Shown here one piece after another: positions 35,668-44,893 of a DNA stretch of 64,000 bases; within the stretch, counting starts at the first letter, position 1, and each line of letters starts with the position of its first letter. Where the stretch lies: assembly GCF_904846615.1 (NCBI RefSeq), contig NZ_CAJHBK010000001.1, positions 1,922,001 through 1,986,000 on the forward strand, given 5' to 3'. The stretch comes from Psychrobacter sp. JCM 18902 (lineage in GTDB: Bacteria; Pseudomonadota; Gammaproteobacteria; Pseudomonadales; Moraxellaceae). Below the pieces are notes generated by a model. It was not told the DNA's origin. It saw only the letters and a list, made by a program, of their open reading frames with translations, and did not search any database. The position numbers and the translations under genes were made by a program.

Positions 35668-36189
35668 GTGAAATTATCTTTACAGCAGTTTAATGAGCTC
35701 TCAACAACTGAAGCAGTTTCACATCTATTGACCTGCTGTACCAGCACTTATTGGGCGCAGGCTTTAGAAAAAAAACGTCCTTTCGCTGATATATCTACAT
35801 TACTTGCTCATAGTGATGATGCTTGGCAACAAGCACAGACAGCAGAAGCCCAGTTACTAGAGGCTTTTGATGGTCATCCACAAATCGGCAACGTCGACTC
35901 GTTAAAAGAAAAATACCGCAACACGCAAGACAGTGCTGCCCATGAGCAGTCGGGTGCCAATGATGCCAATGACGATGTGATTAAAGCTTTGGCTCAAGGC
36001 AATCAAGATTACCTTGATAAATTTGGCTTTATCTTTATCGTATTTGCCACTGGTAAGAGCGCACAGCAAATGCTCGATTTATTGTTAGCACGCTTGCCCA
36101 ATGATCGCACTGCTGAGCTGGTCAATGCGGCGGCTGAGCAAAATAAAATCACCCGCTTACGTTTACAGAAACTGCTGAGTGACGCTTAA
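35668..36189 (+). CDS. uraD: 2-oxo-4-hydroxy-4-carboxy-5-ureidoimidazoline (OHCU) decarboxylase
   Basis: Third step of the uric acid pathway: decarboxylates OHCU to S-allantoin. The 173 residues begin with LQQFNELSTTEAVSHLLTCC and continue WAQALEKKRPF, with the catalytic His in AFDGHPQIGN (about residue 70) and the substrate-binding ending in KFGFIFIVFATGKSAQQML. The GHPQIG motif is the family hallmark. It is the first gene of the plus-strand uraD-uraH-puuD-puuE-allE-allA run and lies next to a RutR-type operator. An AAGGA site precedes the ATG/GTG region; the annotated GTG fits its spacing. The partner HIU hydrolase follows 42 bp downstream. Confidence 0.93.
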   Translation: MKLSLQQFNELSTTEAVSHLLTCCTSTYWAQALEKKRPFADISTLLAHSDDAWQQAQTAEAQLLEAFDGHPQIGNVDSLKEKYRNTQDSAAHEQSGANDANDDVIKALAQGNQDYLDKFGFIFIVFATGKSAQQMLDLLLARLPNDRTAELVNAAAEQNKITRLRLQKLLSDA

Positions 36190-36231
36190 CGCATTCAGCC
36201 CATCTGACTCATTTATATAAAAGGAATTATT

Positions 36232-36600
36232 ATGTCAGGTACTCTCTCATCACACATTTTAGATACCCATTTGGGCAAACCAGCCGCTGGTATTGCCGTG
36301 ACGCTAGATCGCGTAAGCGCAACTGGTGAGGCATCTCTATTAGCCAATGGCGTCACCAACGCGGATGGACGCGTGGCACCAGATAGCTGGTCTTTTGACC
36401 CAACGATTGATATTGCTGAATATCACTTAGATGTTGGTCGTTATACCTTAACCTTTGATACGCAGTCTTATTTCGATGCACAAAATCTCACGGCTTTTTA
36501 TCCACAAGTAGTCATCGATTTTATGATAAGTGATAACGGTCACTATCATGTACCGCTACTGCTTAGCGCACATGGCTACAGCACGTATCGTGGCTCTTAG
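36232..36600 (+). CDS. uraH: 5-hydroxyisourate hydrolase (transthyretin-like)
   Basis: Opens 5-hydroxyisourate to OHCU, the second step of the uric acid pathway. The 122 residues show the transthyretin-like core: SSHILDTHLGKPAAGIAVTL with the catalytic His near the start, VTNADGRVAP, FYPQVVIDFMI, and the conserved C-terminal tetrapeptide YRGS. HIU hydrolases differ from vertebrate transthyretin by that ending. The AAAAGGA site lies 7 bases before the ATG. It is translated after uraD in the same run, as in many bacteria where the two are fused or adjacent. Confidence 0.95.
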   Translation: MSGTLSSHILDTHLGKPAAGIAVTLDRVSATGEASLLANGVTNADGRVAPDSWSFDPTIDIAEYHLDVGRYTLTFDTQSYFDAQNLTAFYPQVVIDFMISDNGHYHVPLLLSAHGYSTYRGS

Positions 36601-36713
36601 TTTTTGACATCACTATATAAAATCACATCATAAAAGAACGTCGCCATAGCAAAATGCGTCGAAAGATTGAAAAAAGCTGAACAAAAGAAAATTGTAAAAA
36701 GGACATTTGCAAC

Positions 36714-38039
36714 ATGGGCGCTTATTATCTCGATTGGTTTAACTTATTTTTTCGCTGGTTTCACGTCATCGCTGGCGTGGCATGGATTGGTGCGTCTTTT
36801 TACTTTGTTTGGCTAGATCTTAGTTTACGTAAACCACCACAGTGGAAGGCTGACAAAGGCATTTCAGGCGACTTATGGGCGGTACATGGTGGCGGCTTTT
36901 ATGAAATTGCCAAATACAAGCTTGAGCCCGAAGAGATGCCAAAAACCCTGCACTGGTTTAAATGGGAAGCTTATACCACTTGGCTGACGGGTATGGCGAT
37001 GCTCTCTATCGTCTATTATGCCAATGCGACTGCCTATTTGATTGATCCAAGCAAAGTCGATTTTGGTAGTAGTATCGGTGCCATCTCGACCAGTTTGTTA
37101 TTTTTATTCGGCAGCTATTTCATTTATGAAGTGATTGTCCGCAGCCATTTGGGCAAAAACTCCTTCATTTTTAGCACCATTATTTTCATCCTATTAATCA
37201 TCGCCTGCTGGGGTTCTTACCAGCTATTTAGTGACCGTGCTTCGTTTATCCACATCGGTGCTATCTTAGGTACGGTAATGGCAGGTAATGTGTTCTTTGG
37301 CATCATGCCTGCTCAACGAGCGCTGGTAGAATGTGTGAGGCGTGGCGAAAAACCAGGCAAAGAAGTAGCGGACTTGGCACTACAAGCAAAAAATCGCTCG
37401 CTGATGAACAACTATTTTACCTTACCGCTGATCTTTACCATGATTAGCAATCATTATCCGATGATGTACTCTCATGCTCACGGCTGGTTGGTATTGGTAT
37501 TTGTGGGTATCATCACGGCTATTGTACGTCACTATTTTAACCAAAAGCATTTAGACAATCATAAGCCGCGTTATTTGGTCATCCCTGCTGTCTTAACCGT
37601 ATTATTAATTATTTGGATGCGCCCAGAACCAATTGAGCCATTACCTGTTGTCACTGCTGCAGCCGCTGCTGAAACGGCGACACCAAATAGTGTGCCACCA
37701 ACAACTACTGATAGCGCAGTCGACGGTTCTAGTATAAGCAATGATGCTGTCTCAAATGCAAATATCACTACCGATGTCGTGCCAGTCGCTGCTTCTGCTG
37801 ATGACGCCATTATGGATGTCGTGCACACGCGCTGTAGCACGTGCCATGCCGCCCAGCCTACTCAGCAAGGATTTGCTGCGCCGCCAGCTGGCATCATCTT
37901 GCAAACACCGACCGACATGAAAACTCATAAAGCAAAAATCGTCACTGCTGTACAAACAGGCTATATGCCACTGGGTAATCTCACAAAATTGACGGATGAA
38001 GAACGTCAGCAAATGGTGGCTTACGCATCGGGATTATAG
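36714..38039 (+). CDS. puuD: Urate hydroxylase PuuD (membrane enzyme with cytochrome c domain)
   Basis: Oxidises uric acid to 5-hydroxyisourate at the inner membrane, giving electrons to the respiratory chain and not to free oxygen as the soluble uricase does. The 441 residues have about eight membrane segments (start YLDWFNLFFRWFHVIAGVAWIG, with conserved His residues), and an Ala/Ser/Thr-rich linker at about 300-365. A C-terminal cytochrome c domain follows with heme site CSTCH near residue 379 and a likely distal Met in GYMPLGN. Length matches the family. It lies directly between uraH and puuE, completing the urate-to-allantoin segment. Confidence 0.93.
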   Translation: MGAYYLDWFNLFFRWFHVIAGVAWIGASFYFVWLDLSLRKPPQWKADKGISGDLWAVHGGGFYEIAKYKLEPEEMPKTLHWFKWEAYTTWLTGMAMLSIVYYANATAYLIDPSKVDFGSSIGAISTSLLFLFGSYFIYEVIVRSHLGKNSFIFSTIIFILLIIACWGSYQLFSDRASFIHIGAILGTVMAGNVFFGIMPAQRALVECVRRGEKPGKEVADLALQAKNRSLMNNYFTLPLIFTMISNHYPMMYSHAHGWLVLVFVGIITAIVRHYFNQKHLDNHKPRYLVIPAVLTVLLIIWMRPEPIEPLPVVTAAAAAETATPNSVPPTTTDSAVDGSSISNDAVSNANITTDVVPVAASADDAIMDVVHTRCSTCHAAQPTQQGFAAPPAGIILQTPTDMKTHKAKIVTAVQTGYMPLGNLTKLTDEERQQMVAYASGL

Positions 38040-38136
38040 ATAAAGGTCGCAGATAAATATTATATAGATCCAAAGTTACGCCTTATTTTGCTTTAGTTGA
38101 CTTAAGTTGCTTTAAAATATTTAGGATATATTGACA

Positions 38137-39117
38137 ATGAGTAAAAAAATAATCAGCGATTTCAATCAAGACGCCTACCCTCGCGACTTAAAAGGCTATG
38201 CTGATAAGCCGCCAAAAGCCAACTGGCCAGGCGGCGCTAAAATCGCTGTACAGTTCGTCCTCAATATCGAAGAAGGCGCAGAAAATAGCGTGATTCATGG
38301 TGACGGTCAATCAGAGCGGTTTTTATCTGATGTCTTGGGGACACCAGAATTTAACAATCGTCATCAGTCGATTGAGTCGGCATTTGAGTATGGTAGCCGT
38401 GTGGGTGTTTGGCGAGTATTGGATACTTTTAAAGAATACGGTTTGCCTATTACGACCTTCACTTGCGCTGCTGCTGCCGAAAAAACGCCACATATTATCG
38501 AGCGAGTATTAGAAGATGGGCACGAAATCGCCAGTCACGGTCTACGCTGGATTACTTATCAAAATATGTACCGCGAGACCGAGCGCGAGCATGTGCGCCG
38601 TGCCACTGAAATATTCGAGCGCATGATCGGTGGTCAGCCGCTTGGTTGGTACACGGGACGAGATAGCCCGAATACTCGTGAGTTGGTCGCCGAACAAGGT
38701 GGCTATATTTATGACTCAGACTCTTACGCGGATGAGCTCCCTTACTGGCTCAATGTCAAAGTAGAAGACGGTAACAAAATCGCTCGTAAGCCGCATTTGG
38801 TCATTCCCTATACCTTAGAAACCAATGACATGCGTTTTGCCTCAAGCCCAGGCTTTACCAACGCCGAGCCTTTTTATCAATATTTAAAAGACAGCTTCGA
38901 TACCTTATACGAGGAAGGCGCGCACACACCCAAGATGCTGACCATCGGTTTGCATTGCCGCATCATTGGTCGCGCCGGTCGCATCATCGCCCTCAAAAAG
39001 TTTTTGCAATATATCACCAGCAAGCCCGATGTGTGGGTATGCCGCCGTGATGACATTGCCAAACACTGGTATAAAAACCATCCAGCCACTGCCGATAACA
39101 CTGCGAACTGGATGTAA
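38137..39117 (+). CDS. puuE: Allantoinase PuuE (polysaccharide-deacetylase fold)
   Basis: Hydrolyses allantoin to allantoate without the metal centre of AllB-type allantoinases. The 326 residues from the ATG at 38137 contain the family landmarks: AVQFVLNIEEGAENSVIHGD, the NodB-like stretch ITTFTCAAAAEKTPHIIERVLEDGHEIASHG, GWYTGRDSPNTRELVAEQGG and LTIGLHCRIIGRAGR. A TTG two codons earlier is the other start choice; spacing from TAGGA favours the ATG. It is the fourth gene of the pathway run. The canonical metal-binding residues of deacetylases are incomplete, as is usual for PuuE. Confidence 0.92.
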   Translation: MSKKIISDFNQDAYPRDLKGYADKPPKANWPGGAKIAVQFVLNIEEGAENSVIHGDGQSERFLSDVLGTPEFNNRHQSIESAFEYGSRVGVWRVLDTFKEYGLPITTFTCAAAAEKTPHIIERVLEDGHEIASHGLRWITYQNMYRETEREHVRRATEIFERMIGGQPLGWYTGRDSPNTRELVAEQGGYIYDSDSYADELPYWLNVKVEDGNKIARKPHLVIPYTLETNDMRFASSPGFTNAEPFYQYLKDSFDTLYEEGAHTPKMLTIGLHCRIIGRAGRIIALKKFLQYITSKPDVWVCRRDDIAKHWYKNHPATADNTANWM

Positions 39118-39173
39118 CCATACGTTTAGACACAAATTTATTGCGGCACAACACCATCAAGGAACATTAAAAA

Positions 39174-40010
39174 ATGTCAACAAAAAGCACTTATTACGCA
39201 CCAACTGGCGGACTACCTCCGCAAACACAGCTACTATCTGATCGCGCTATCTTCACCGAAGCTTATGCCATTATTCCCAAACGTGTACTGACCGACATTG
39301 TTATCAGCTATCTGCCGTTTTGGACAGGTATGCGCATGTGGGTGCTTGCACGCCCACTTTCAGGTTTCTCTGAGACTTTTTCACAGTATATCGTCGAAGT
39401 TGAGCCTAATGGCGGCTCAGAAAAGCCTGAGCTAGATGCAAACGCTGAAGGTGTTATATTCATCGTTGAAGGTGAAATGGACATGACTATCGAAGGCGTG
39501 TCGCATCATCTTGAAGCGGGCGGTTATGCATTCTTACCACCTGGCTGCAAATGGACGATAAAAAACAATAGCGACAAGCACGTTAAATTCCATTGGATTC
39601 GCAAAGCTTATCAACACTGTGAAGGTATTGAAGTGCCTGAAGCCTTTGTAACCAGCGATCACGATGTTGAAGCGATTGAGATGCCGGGTACTGATGGCGT
39701 ATGGGCAACCACCAGATTTACCGAGCAGTCTGATATGCGTCACGACATGCATGTGAATATCGTGACTTTCCAACCAGGTGGCGTGATTCCATTTGATGAA
39801 ACGCATGTGATGGAACATGGTTTGTATGTCCTAGAAGGTAAAGCGGTCTATCACTTAAATGGTGAATGGGTAGAAGTTGAAGCGGGTGACTTTATGTGGC
39901 TACGCGCATTCTGCCCACAATCTTGTTACGCTGGCGGACCTGGTCCATTTAGATACTTACTATATAAAGACGTGAATCGTCATATGCCGTTTATTCGCCC
40001 AGCACGATAA
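39174..40010 (+). CDS. allE: (S)-ureidoglycine aminohydrolase
   Basis: Bicupin enzyme that releases ammonia from S-ureidoglycine to give S-ureidoglycolate. The 278 residues carry two cupin domains. The first has GVIFIVEGEMDMTIEGVSHHLEAGGYAFLPPG. The second has DMHVNIVTFQPGGVIPFDETHVMEHGLYVLEGKAVYHLNGEWVEVEAGDF, with the metal ligands His, Glu, His and Gln in ETHVMEHG and the following strand. The ending RYLLYKDVNRHMPFI is typical of the YlbA/AllE group. It lies between puuE and allA. Its substrate is made by allantoate amidohydrolase, a gene not seen in this window. Confidence 0.92.
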   Translation: MSTKSTYYAPTGGLPPQTQLLSDRAIFTEAYAIIPKRVLTDIVISYLPFWTGMRMWVLARPLSGFSETFSQYIVEVEPNGGSEKPELDANAEGVIFIVEGEMDMTIEGVSHHLEAGGYAFLPPGCKWTIKNNSDKHVKFHWIRKAYQHCEGIEVPEAFVTSDHDVEAIEMPGTDGVWATTRFTEQSDMRHDMHVNIVTFQPGGVIPFDETHVMEHGLYVLEGKAVYHLNGEWVEVEAGDFMWLRAFCPQSCYAGGPGPFRYLLYKDVNRHMPFIRPAR

Positions 40011-40194
40011 GCCCTGCGCAATAACAATAATAATCAGCACAACAAAGCATTCAGAACGATGAGCAATATAGCGGCATAATCGTTCATTCGAATATGTCAT
40101 TTATTCCCAGATGTTGATTTAATTCGCGTACGGGCTTATGGCAAAGTGGCTCATAGCAATTATAAACAGTGATCACCAAAAGTAAGGCAAAGTC

Positions 40195-40743
40195 ATGAGT
40201 ACTCTTATGAAGACTACGATCGTTGCAAGACCTTTAACCAAAGCTGAGTTTGCGCCCTACGGCACCGTAATCGAACCCTATGACAAGGAAGCACAGACGC
40301 CTGAAAATAGCTACCATATCAATAAAGGCTATGCCTGTCGCCATCACGCCATCGCTAAAGCCAAACTTGACGGCGGCGATGTCGGCATGAGTATCTTCCG
40401 CGCCAAAAAGCGTGAATTTCCTATTGCCTTATCGGTCATGGAATATCATCCGTTTGGCACGCAAGCGTTCTTTTCGATGAATGGTCAGGATTATATCGTC
40501 ATCGTTGCGTCTGCTGGTGCGCCGCCACAGTCTGCAGATGATTTGACCGTGTTTTATGTCCAATCTCATCAAGGTGTGCAATACGATGCCAATGTCTGGC
40601 ATCATCCGTTACTTGCCCTCGGTCGCGACTCTGATTTTTTGGTGATAGATCGTATCAATGGCGAAGGCAAAAACTGTTATGAGCTGGATATAGAGGATTG
40701 GCAGGTGCAAATTGAACTTGCCAGTGAGCACTCTTCCGTTTAA
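40195..40743 (+). CDS. allA: Ureidoglycolate lyase
   Basis: Splits S-ureidoglycolate into glyoxylate and urea, the last step of this branch. The 182 residues start [17 protein letters not shown], then [30 protein letters not shown], and the cupin-like core [17 protein letters not shown]. The motif [13 protein letters not shown] with HPFGTQ is characteristic of AllA. A second in-frame ATG (MKTTIVARP, 40207) is possible. A gap of 184 bp follows allE, so it may have its own promoter. A 24-bp inverted repeat lies after its stop codon. Confidence 0.92.
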   Translation: MSTLMKTTIVARPLTKAEFAPYGTVIEPYDKEAQTPENSYHINKGYACRHHAIAKAKLDGGDVGMSIFRAKKREFPIALSVMEYHPFGTQAFFSMNGQDYIVIVASAGAPPQSADDLTVFYVQSHQGVQYDANVWHHPLLALGRDSDFLVIDRINGEGKNCYELDIEDWQVQIELASEHSSV

Positions 40744-40770
40744 TTAGGGTCTGTAAACGAGCTGTTAGCC

Positions 40771-40824
40771 ATTTATAAAGATAAAGCCAGTTAATAAAAA
40801 TTAGCTGGCTTTATCTTTATAAAT
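40771..40824 (+). terminator. Very long inverted repeat after allA
   Basis: A 24-bp left arm (ATTTATAAAGATAAAGCCAG plus TTAA) pairs with its right arm at all but one position around a 6-base loop. It lies 28 bp after allA. It probably ends the uric acid operon, although it lacks a strict terminal T-run, and could also be a REP-like repeat. Confidence 0.6.
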
Positions 40825-40975
40825 GTAGGATCCATCCTATATAAATAATCATCTTCCAAAACACAGTGCCTATTTAACAGCAGTAGCAAAACAGCTACAT
40901 AGGCTACTTGCCTTTTATGTACTATCGTACTAGAATACTGAAACGAAGTAAGCTTCCCTTTTCTTTTCCATTAAG

Positions 40976-41260
40976 ATGAATGTTATGAGCACAGACCCTT
41001 ATCACAGCTTATTAAGCCATTTAGCCAGTTGTCATGACAGCACGGCTATCGACCTGCTATTCAGTGCGCTATTAACGGAAAAAGAGCAGCAGGAAATCGC
41101 CAATCGTATCCGCATTTTTGACTTGCTTGAGCGCGGTGTCACCCAGCGCGAGATATCCGAGCAGCTAGGTGTCGGTATCGCTACCGTCTCGCGCGGCGCC
41201 AAAGCCATGCAAGTTCATGATGTGAGTGCCTTACTAATGACTCATAGACATGACTCATAG
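40976..41260 (+). CDS. trpR: Trp repressor
   Basis: Tryptophan-responsive repressor of 94 residues. The helical core contains LLFSALLTEKEQQEIANRIRIFDLL and the helix-turn-helix VTQREISEQLGVGIATVSRGA. The length and pattern match TrpR (about 100 residues), distinguishing it from the larger YerC group. The first ATG (40976) and MSTDPYH (40985) are both possible starts. It lies 112 bp before trpE, which it is expected to control; I could not make out a convincing palindromic operator in either gap. Confidence 0.85.
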   Translation: MNVMSTDPYHSLLSHLASCHDSTAIDLLFSALLTEKEQQEIANRIRIFDLLERGVTQREISEQLGVGIATVSRGAKAMQVHDVSALLMTHRHDS

Positions 41261-41372
41261 AAAACATTCATAAAAGACACAGCTGAAAAGGCCGCTTAAT
41301 TAATCAGAAACTAGAGTTTTAATTTCTCTTACTTTTTATTTGATCAACCATTGAACCAATTTGGATATTGTT

Positions 41373-42791
41373 ATGACCTTTCCTAATTCAAAACCTGAGC
41401 AACCTGCTGCTATTGATATTCCTAGTAAACCACAGCGCATTAAACTCACTCAGGATATTGATTTCTTTGCGTTGTTCAAACGTATTGAGCGCGCTTTTGA
41501 GACCTGCTATTTGCTCGAATCATTGGGCGAAGATGGACATATGGCGCGTCATCATGCGATTGGTTTTGATCCAGTGATGACCATTACCGCTATCGATCGT
41601 ACAACCCTCGCGATTACTGATAATAAAACCGCTGAAACCAGTCATTATCAAACGGATAATCCTTACGAGCTACTGCGCAAAATTACGCCACAGCACGTCA
41701 TTGCTCGCGACCAAAGCGGTGGTCTTGTCGGTTATTTGGGTTACGACAGTGTCAATTTCTTTGAACACAGTCTCAATGCTAAAGCGAGCGATGACTTTGA
41801 ACCGTTTAAATTTGGCGTATATTTGGATGGTCTAACGCTCGATAAGATGACCGGTGAGATTTTCTACTTTTATTATCCAACTGCGCAGCAAGAAAATCGC
41901 ATCGAGCAAATCAAAGCGCTACTTGATGAGCAAATTCCAAGCTATGAGCCGCCTACAGTTGAATTTTTGGGTGACGGCATGAGCCAAGAAGAGCACGCTA
42001 AAGCCGTCATGCAAGTCAAAGAAGACATCATCTCAGGGCGTATCTTTCAGTGTGAGGTTGGCTTTAAATCCAAATACCGTATTGCCGGCGATAAAATGCC
42101 CATTTATGAAAAATTGCGGTCGGTCAATCCGTCGCCGCACATGTATTTTATGAAATTTACCCAGCAGTGCATCATTGGTGCCTCGCCTGAACTGCTATTT
42201 CGCTTGCGCCAAGGTGAGATGGAAACCTATCCATTGGCAGGTACTGCCAAGCGCGGCGTCGATGTCATCGAAGACCGACAGCTTGCCCGTGCATTGCTCA
42301 ACGATGCCAAAGAGATTGCCGAGCACAATATGCTAGTCGATTTGCACCGCAACGATATCGGCCGTGTGGCACAATTTGGTACGGTAAAAGTACGTAGCCT
42401 CATGGATATCAAACGCTTCTCTCATGTGCAACATATCTCTTCTGAGATCGTCGGAATCTTGCATCCTAATGAAGATATGTTTAGCGCCCTTGCCAGCAAC
42501 TTCCCCGCCGGTACTTTGTCAGGTGCGCCAAAAGTTGAAGCGATTAAAGTCATCAATGAGCTAGAACCAGATGGTCGCGGTGCTTATGGTGGTGCGCTTG
42601 GATCGTTTAATTTTAATGGTGATTGTATTTTTGCCATTCCTATTCGCAGCCTATTCATCAACGGCGAATCCGCTTATGCGCAGACCTGTGGTGGTAATGT
42701 TTATGACTCCAATCCTGCTGATGAATATCTAGAAATTCAGCGTAAATTGTCTGCCATGAAAGTAGTATTAGACAGTTTTATGAACCCGTAA
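41373..42791 (+). CDS. trpE: Anthranilate synthase component I
   Basis: Converts chorismate to anthranilate with ammonia supplied by TrpG. The 472 residues, from the ATG at 41373, have the chorismate-binding C-terminal domain with IISGRIFQCEVGFKSKY, SPELLFRLRQGEMETYPLAGTAKRG, EHNMLVDLHRNDIGRVAQ and the signature FPAGTLSGAPKVEAIKVINELEP followed by GRGAYGGALGSFNF. A TTG at 41361 is an alternative start. It is followed 33 bp later by trpG. The trpDC genes are absent here, so the trp genes are split in this genome, as is common in Moraxellaceae. Confidence 0.93.
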   Translation: MTFPNSKPEQPAAIDIPSKPQRIKLTQDIDFFALFKRIERAFETCYLLESLGEDGHMARHHAIGFDPVMTITAIDRTTLAITDNKTAETSHYQTDNPYELLRKITPQHVIARDQSGGLVGYLGYDSVNFFEHSLNAKASDDFEPFKFGVYLDGLTLDKMTGEIFYFYYPTAQQENRIEQIKALLDEQIPSYEPPTVEFLGDGMSQEEHAKAVMQVKEDIISGRIFQCEVGFKSKYRIAGDKMPIYEKLRSVNPSPHMYFMKFTQQCIIGASPELLFRLRQGEMETYPLAGTAKRGVDVIEDRQLARALLNDAKEIAEHNMLVDLHRNDIGRVAQFGTVKVRSLMDIKRFSHVQHISSEIVGILHPNEDMFSALASNFPAGTLSGAPKVEAIKVINELEPDGRGAYGGALGSFNFNGDCIFAIPIRSLFINGESAYAQTCGGNVYDSNPADEYLEIQRKLSAMKVVLDSFMNP

Positions 42792-42824
42792 ATTGTGTAT
42801 ATTTTGCCAAAGAGTGGATAACCC

Positions 42825-43472
42825 ATGAATGTTTTAATTATAGATAACTACGACTCCTTTACCTTTAATCTTTACCAATATATCGGAGAGATTTTGCAGA
42901 CGATGGACGGCGATAAAGCCGCGAACGTCATTGTTAAACGTAATAATGAGATAACGTTAGCAGATGTACAGGCAATGAATCTTGACCGCATTATCATTTC
43001 ACCCGGCCCTGGCGCTCCTGACGACCCTGCCTACTTCGGTATTTGTGCCGAAGTAATTGAAGTCATGGGTAAGACGACGCCGCTATTGGGTGTCTGCTTA
43101 GGTGTGCAAGGGATTGCGCATGTGTTCGGCGGCGATGTGGTACGGGCGAGCGTGCCAATGCATGGCAAGGTATCCTCCATTCGCCATGATGGCGCGGGTG
43201 TCTATCAAGGCTTGCCACAAGAGATTGAAATCATGCGCTACCACTCATTGATGGTAAAAGCAGACACCTTACCAGATTGCTTGGCTGTCACAGCTGTCGT
43301 TGCTAATGACGCTCATGCTGAGTTCAGCCTAACCGAATCTGCGCTAGCAGGTGAGGAGATTATGGGGTTACAGCATAAAGACTATCCCATTCAAGGTGTG
43401 CAGTTTCACCCAGAGTCATTTGCGACGGAAGGTGCCAAACGCTTGCTGACGAATTTTTTACTACAAGTGTAA
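42825..43472 (+). CDS. trpG: Anthranilate synthase component II (glutamine amidotransferase)
   Basis: Releases ammonia from glutamine for TrpE. The 215 residues show the class I amidotransferase set: VLIIDNYDSFTFNLYQYIGE at the start, the oxyanion loop SPGPGAPDD, the catalytic Cys in LLGVCLGVQGIAHVFGG (about residue 85), and His-Glu in GVQFHPESFATEGAKRLL. Length is usual for TrpG/PabA. Use in p-aminobenzoate synthesis as well is possible, since PabA is often the same protein, but the trpE link is direct. A terminator follows about 160 bp downstream. Confidence 0.93.
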   Translation: MNVLIIDNYDSFTFNLYQYIGEILQTMDGDKAANVIVKRNNEITLADVQAMNLDRIIISPGPGAPDDPAYFGICAEVIEVMGKTTPLLGVCLGVQGIAHVFGGDVVRASVPMHGKVSSIRHDGAGVYQGLPQEIEIMRYHSLMVKADTLPDCLAVTAVVANDAHAEFSLTESALAGEEIMGLQHKDYPIQGVQFHPESFATEGAKRLLTNFLLQV

Positions 43473-43634
43473 ATCTTGATGCTTAAGTTTGGGGGATATG
43501 ACACCAAAGGGTGATAAGCCAAAGACATAAGCCACAAACAAGCGTACCTCTAACTCAAATAAATTGAATTTTATGTCTAACTGACTTGTGTTCGAACTTA
43601 ATTAACGCTTTAATGATAGATTGAAAAAATAAAC

Positions 43635-43664
43635 AAAAGACAGCCCTTACTCGGGTTGTCTTTT
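43635..43664 (+). terminator. Terminator after trpG
   Basis: AAAAGACAGCCC pairs with GGGTTGTCTTTT (one G-T pair) and T-rich sequence follows. Confidence 0.75.
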
Positions 43665-43776
43665 GTTATTTCAGCACAGTAATGAGTGATGAGCGACGAG
43701 TCAAAAAAACACCCTTAACTAAAAAACTGACATAGCTTATTATTTGGATTTTCTAGAAAATAAAATAGAGAGTGAT

Positions 43777-44724
43777 ATGGCAAATACCGAGGGCGTAATG
43801 TCAGCACGGCAGTCATGGATAGGCACCATTCAAATTATCACAGCCGCTGTCTGCTGGGGTACGTTGGGGATATTCTCGACCTACCTCAATCAAATCGGCT
43901 TTAGTGGCTGGCAGATTACGATCTTACGTATCGTGACCGCGGCTTTTCTTATTCTTGTCATGCTACCAAAATTATGGCCGCATCTTATCAAGCTTCGTCA
44001 AAAGCAGTGGCTTGGACTGGCATTGCAGTCTTTGATTGGCGTACTTGGTATGTCGGTATGCTACTTTTTTGCTGTGATCTATGTCGGTGCTGGGCCTGCG
44101 GTTGCCTTGCTTTATACTGCACCTGTGTTTAGTTTATTGTTTTCGGCATTCTTGCTTGATGAATCTATCACTCGCCAGTCGGCATTACTGGCGCTCATGG
44201 CGGTATTTGGTGTTGGATTGACGATGCTGGGTGAGCAAGCGCAAGTCAACTGGGGCATCCTATTAGGACTGCTAGCAGGCGTCTGTTACTCCTTATACGG
44301 GGTACTGGGCAAGCGCGCGATGCACGATGCACACCCTGCACCTTTGGTGTTTTTTACCTCTATTATCATCAGTGCTGGTGTACTGCTATTATTACCTGAA
44401 ACCTATCAAACCTATGGGCGGTTATTGAGCTTACCCTTACATACTTGGGGCTATGCCTTGGGGTTGTCTTTGATTGGAACCGTCGTGCCCTTTGCGCTTT
44501 ATATGAAAGCATTAGAGAAACTACCTGCCACTCGTGCATCAGTATTTACGATTTTTGAGCCATTGACTGCCATTGCCCTTGCCATACTATTACTGCATCA
44601 ATCCTTATCTTGGATTCAATATGTGGGCGTGGTATTAATCTTACTGGCAGCTTTATTTAATGCCATATTAAACGGCACTGCCACTCGCGTACCACGCTGG
44701 CTAAAAAGGCGGCAAAGAATTTAG
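43777..44724 (+). CDS. DMT superfamily EamA transporter
   Basis: Inner-membrane exporter of the drug/metabolite family with ten hydrophobic segments in two EamA repeats: SWIGTIQIITAAVCWGTLGIFS begins repeat 1, and GILLGLLAGVCYSLYGVLGK begins repeat 2. The typical motifs WGTLGIFS and ATRASVFTIFEPLTAIALAI, the latter near the last repeat, are present. The ATG at 43777 (MANTEGV) has a GAGAG site; a TTG at 43744 and an ATG at 43798 are alternatives. The substrate cannot be told; relatives such as RarD and EamA export amino acids or metabolites. It follows the trp genes after a terminator, so it is probably independent of them. Confidence 0.85.
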   Translation: MANTEGVMSARQSWIGTIQIITAAVCWGTLGIFSTYLNQIGFSGWQITILRIVTAAFLILVMLPKLWPHLIKLRQKQWLGLALQSLIGVLGMSVCYFFAVIYVGAGPAVALLYTAPVFSLLFSAFLLDESITRQSALLALMAVFGVGLTMLGEQAQVNWGILLGLLAGVCYSLYGVLGKRAMHDAHPAPLVFFTSIIISAGVLLLLPETYQTYGRLLSLPLHTWGYALGLSLIGTVVPFALYMKALEKLPATRASVFTIFEPLTAIALAILLLHQSLSWIQYVGVVLILLAALFNAILNGTATRVPRWLKRRQRI

Positions 44725-44779
44725 TCTGTACTCTTTAAGGAGTTTGAACAGCCTTGGTACCATTGCTATTAAACGAAAA

Positions 44780-44813
44780 AAAGCCCCAACTATATCGATA
44801 TAGTCGGGGCTTT
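44780..44813. terminator. Bidirectional terminator between the DMT and ABC genes
   Basis: AAAGCCCC and GGGGCTTT enclose a second perfect palindrome (ACTATATCGATATAGT), with T-runs on both strands. It separates convergent transcription units. Confidence 0.9.
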
Positions 44814-44893
44814 ATTCTGCTTGACACTTTGCTTAAGAGATAAGTATTTATGCCATAGATAGTTGCTAAATAACTTGGACTGTCTTGATGATA

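Noticed and set aside
40900..41372. trp operator near trpR or trpE
   Set aside because: Only fragments such as GTACTA and AACTAG are visible; no palindrome of the trp-box type is complete.
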